Positions 61,711-64,000 of a DNA stretch of 64,000 bases are shown piece by piece (position 1 is the first letter of the stretch; every line of letters begins with the position of its first letter). Under the pieces are notes generated by a model. The model was not told the origin of the DNA. It saw only the letters and a program-made list of their open reading frames with translations, and did no database searches. Origin of the DNA: Lachnospiraceae bacterium (GTDB taxonomy: Bacteria; Bacillota; Clostridia; Lachnospirales; Lachnospiraceae); contig VSNM01000003.1 in NCBI GenBank assembly GCA_009774245.1, positions 1 through 64,000 of the forward strand. Direction: 5' to 3'. The translations under genes were made by a program, and so were the position numbers.

Positions 61711-62181
61711 ATGAAAGATGACCTTATGCTGATCGGAGAAATCGCAGATTTCTTTGGAGTTTCCAGAAAAGCAATCCGCCTGTATGAAAAGAAAGGCATT
61801 TTAAAACCGGTGAAAACAGACGCTGCCAACGGATACCGCTATTATTCGGCGGAACAGGTACAGCAGTTAAACGCGCTGTTAGAATTAAAGGCACTCGGTT
61901 TTTCCCTCGACGAAATCAAAATGATTCTCGACGGAAAAACAGCGAAGGAGTCCTTGCTGGAAATGCTTGAAAAGAAGCGCCGGGCATGGCTGGAAACCAT
62001 AGACAGCGCCAGATATAAGGAGGAGTGTCTGGGCGAGATGATTCAAAACCTGCAGGCTTCCAGCGCGGCGCAAGAGATTACTGAAATGACGGAGGAGGAA
62101 CGGGCGTGGCTGCTGGTAAAGATGGTGTGCCTTGAGGATGTCAGGGCACAGAAGATTCTGAGTGAGGCGTTGTGGTTATAA
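61711..62181 (+). CDS. MerR family regulator
   Basis: 156 aa, RBS AGGAGG, 9 bp after the membrane subunit 2 gene. Winged HTH LIGEIADFFGVSRKAIRLYEKKGILKPVKTDAANGYRYY, then a coiled dimerisation helix. The C-terminal ~60 residues are short and of unknown ligand (TEMTEEERAWLLVKMVCLEDVRAQKIL). Last gene of the ABC operon, likely its regulator. Confidence 0.85.
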   Translation: MKDDLMLIGEIADFFGVSRKAIRLYEKKGILKPVKTDAANGYRYYSAEQVQQLNALLELKALGFSLDEIKMILDGKTAKESLLEMLEKKRRAWLETIDSARYKEECLGEMIQNLQASSAAQEITEMTEEERAWLLVKMVCLEDVRAQKILSEALWL

Positions 62182-62188
62182 AATATCT

Positions 62189-63565
62189 TCAGGCTCGCAT
62201 TGCATCACTCAAATACGGAACCAGCTCTTCAATCGACAGCGTTTTTTGCTGCATGGTATCCCTGTCCCTGACCGTGACGGTTCCTTTTTCCAGCGTATCG
62301 TCATCGACGGTGACCGCAACGGGCACTCCGATGGCGTCAGCGCGGCGGTAGCGCTTGCCGATGCTTCCCGATTCGTCATACTGCACCATAAAGTGTGCGC
62401 GCAGATTCCGGTAGATTCCCATTGCTTTTTCAGCGTGCCTTTTCTTGATCAGGGGCAAAATGACTGCCTTAACCGGGGCAAGAAATGGTCTGATTCCCAG
62501 AACCACCCTTGTCTCGTTCTCACTGACGCGCTCTTCATGCAAGCCCTCAAATAAAACCGCCAGCACAATACGGTCAAGTCCGTATGTGGATTCTATGATA
62601 TATGGTATATACTTCTCGCGCGACGCCTCATCAAAATATTCCATTGATTTTCCGGAATACTCCTGATGACGGCTCAGGTCAAAGTCAGTGCGGTTGTGCG
62701 TCCCGTTGATCTCCCCCCAGCCAAATGGAAACAGATACTCTATGTCGCAGGCCTCCTTCGCGTAATGCGCAAGCTTCTCATGGTCATGAAACCGCAGCCT
62801 TTCCGGGGACAGCCCCAGATATTCGAAGAACGCTTTTCCATAATTTTTAAAATACTGATACAGGGAACTGTCCTCTCCTTCTTTGCAGAAGGTCTGATAC
62901 TCCATCTGTTCGAACTCAATCGTGCGGAAGGTAAAATTCTTGGGCGTGATCTCATTGCGAAATGCCTTTCCGATCTGTCCGATACTAAACGGTAGCTTTG
63001 CCCGCATGGAGCGCATGACATTCAGATAGTTGACATACTCACCCTGCGCATTTTCCGGCCGCAGATAGATTGTGCTCGCGCTGTCACTCGTCGCGCCGCG
63101 CTGTGTCTCAAACATCAGGTTAAACTGCCGGATATCCGTAAAATCTGATTTTCCGCATACCGGACACGGAACCTTTTGCCCGCGGATATACGCAAGTATC
63201 TCCTCCTGCGTCATTGCATCCACATCGACAGCACTGTCATACTCCTGTATCAGATTGTCCGCACGGTGTCTGGTCTTGCACTCCTTACAGTCCAACAGGG
63301 GATCGGTGAAACCGGCGCGGTGGCCGCTCGCCTCCCATACCCGCGGATTCATCAGAATATCCGCGTCCAGCTCATAGCTGTTCTCCCGCTGCTGTATAAA
63401 ATAATATCTCCAGGCGTCCTTGATCTGGTTTTTCAGCCGCGTCCCTAACGGGCCGTAGTCCCATGTGTTTGCCAGTCCTCCGTAGATCTCGCTCCCCTGA
63501 TAAATAAAGCCGTACTGGTTGCAGTAAGATACCATTTCTTCCATTGTAAAACTTGTTTTCTCCAT
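62189..63565 (-). CDS. glyQS: Glycine--tRNA ligase (single-chain type)
   Basis: 458 aa from ATG 63565 with AGAGGG upstream. The alpha2 class II enzyme that charges tRNA-Gly. N-terminal SFTMEEMVSYCNQYGFIYQGSEIYGG, motif 2 area FRNEITPKNFTFRTIEFEQMEYQTF, motif 3 YIIESTYGLDRIVLAVL, and a C-terminal anticodon-binding domain from about 350 (RPFLAPVKAVILPL). Two CxxC pairs (DCKECK, CPVC) fit the zinc insertion. Controlled by a T-box leader upstream. It is convergent with the merR gene 7 bp away. Confidence 0.97.
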   Translation of the reverse strand: MEKTSFTMEEMVSYCNQYGFIYQGSEIYGGLANTWDYGPLGTRLKNQIKDAWRYYFIQQRENSYELDADILMNPRVWEASGHRAGFTDPLLDCKECKTRHRADNLIQEYDSAVDVDAMTQEEILAYIRGQKVPCPVCGKSDFTDIRQFNLMFETQRGATSDSASTIYLRPENAQGEYVNYLNVMRSMRAKLPFSIGQIGKAFRNEITPKNFTFRTIEFEQMEYQTFCKEGEDSSLYQYFKNYGKAFFEYLGLSPERLRFHDHEKLAHYAKEACDIEYLFPFGWGEINGTHNRTDFDLSRHQEYSGKSMEYFDEASREKYIPYIIESTYGLDRIVLAVLFEGLHEERVSENETRVVLGIRPFLAPVKAVILPLIKKRHAEKAMGIYRNLRAHFMVQYDESGSIGKRYRRADAIGVPVAVTVDDDTLEKGTVTVRDRDTMQQKTLSIEELVPYLSDAMRA

Positions 63566-63585
63566 GTTACCCTCTTCCTTTCCAT

Positions 63586-63626
63586 TAAAATAAAAAGCCC
63601 TAAGTATACTCACATATACTTAGGGC
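63586..63626 (-). terminator. T-box-controlled terminator of glyQS
   Basis: GCCCTAAGTATA (63597-63608) and TATACTTAGGGC (63615-63626) form a perfect 12-bp stem with a 6-nt loop, followed on the minus strand by TTTTTATTTT. It lies just downstream of the T-box sequence and 20 bp before the glyQS start region. Confidence 0.9.
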
Positions 63627-63915
63627 GAATAAACGACCGCGGTTCCACCTAATTTCAGATATCAAATCTGCGCTCTGCATGGTACGGATTTCCAACAATC
63701 TTATACCACATTCCTTTAACGGTGGAATCTCCGTCGGATACTACTGTTTTTTAATCTAAGTTCGCTCCGCTGCTCCAAGACGCCTTCCATGTACTCTTCA
63801 TAAGGATTCGCACCACAGAACTGTAAGTTCCTTCCATCCTCTCTCTGAAATCCAAGTCCCATGTACTATTTCTTTTCCCTGCATTTGCTCTGTTATTTCT
63901 TTAAGAATTCTTAGC
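63627..63915 (-). promoter_or_regulatory. T-box riboswitch leader (glycine)
   Basis: The conserved T-box TAGGTGGAACCGCG is at 63639-63652 (minus strand). Upstream lies about 260 nt of structured leader, with the AGAGAG-type stem I element. A GGC codon in the context GAAGGCGTC (63782-63784) is a plausible glycine specifier, but I could not fold the stem I to prove it. Uncharged tRNA-Gly would bind and favour the antiterminator over the hairpin at 63586-63626. Confidence 0.88.
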
Positions 63916-63919
63916 ATTG

Positions 63920-63949
63920 ATTATATAGGAAACTGTTCTTCATTGTCAA
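63920..63949 (-). promoter_or_regulatory. Promoter of the glyQS leader
   Basis: Minus-strand TTGACA (63944-63949) and TATAAT (63920-63925), both perfect consensus with an 18-bp spacer. Transcription would start near 63912, giving a leader of about 350 nt. The DNA from 63950 to the window end shows no gene. Confidence 0.85.
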
Positions 63950-64000
63950 GCATTTATCGAAACATATTTCTGCTCAGCAGCTTCGATGTTACTGTTCACT

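Overview
The window looks like a chromosomal segment of a Gram-positive gut Clostridium, most probably a Lachnospiraceae member. This rests on the gene content: a single-chain glycyl-tRNA synthetase behind a T-box leader, DUF5711, DUF4349 and DUF6033 proteins, a CmpB-type permease, LytTR/GHKL two-component pairs, intracellular GH43 enzymes, and strong AGGAGG-type ribosome binding sites. The species cannot be named from the sequence alone.

Layout. Positions 1-320 hold two strong tandem promoters pointing off the left edge, possibly for an rRNA operon. Positions 321-8470 are ordinary core genes: CvpA, a DUF5711 protein, a LysM protein, the replication/repair cluster dnaX-ybaB-recR with galM, and a Sel1-repeat protein. 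Positions 8475-12638 are a two-enzyme GH43 hemicellulose operon with a divergent AraC regulator. Positions 12650-17562 carry a DUF4349 lipoprotein, a methyltransferase-like protein, a coiled-coil protein, a RelB/DinJ antitoxin with a truncated YafQ-type toxin, and a SEC-C protein. Positions 17677-27322 are a heterodimeric ABC exporter pair whose two genes are separated by about 6.1 kb of defence genes: a small DNA methyltransferase, a fused two-domain adenine methyltransferase, an AlwI-family type IIS endonuclease and a broken AIPR-type gene.

Positions 27375-39162 hold a GNAT protein, a HEPN/MNT pair, an orphan antitoxin, a lipoprotein with an OmpR-type two-component system, a DUF6033 protein, a GHKL/LytTR two-component system, a Fic protein with a striking operator array, and an AraC-GNAT-DUF2000 set. 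From about 39.3 to 53.5 kb the DNA is visibly decaying. It contains duplicated and deleted pieces of Fic and toxin-antitoxin genes, a ydeI gene with a stop codon, a frameshifted lipoprotein and FtsX permease, an in-frame response-regulator/histidine-kinase chimera, a thiD fragment beside intact thiE, conjugative-element remnants and a beheaded LytTR regulator. A few intact genes (MBL hydrolase, GNAT toxin-antitoxin pair, XRE regulator with a FliG-like tail) sit among them.

Positions 53502-58008 are an intact membrane operon (MATE exporter, CmpB permease, membrane glycerophosphodiesterase) transcribed from a typical MerR-type 19-bp-spacer promoter, with the merR gene divergent. Positions 59170-62181 are a compact ABC system with two membrane subunits, a single separate ATPase and a second MerR regulator. 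The window ends with glycyl-tRNA synthetase and its T-box leader.

Most coherent biological signals: repeated loss of toxins with retention of antitoxins, a defence island inserted inside a transporter operon, helically phased operator arrays at the Fic promoter and near 42.4 kb, and a two-component regulon whose operators outlive its broken regulator. No CRISPR array, tRNA or intact transposase was found.
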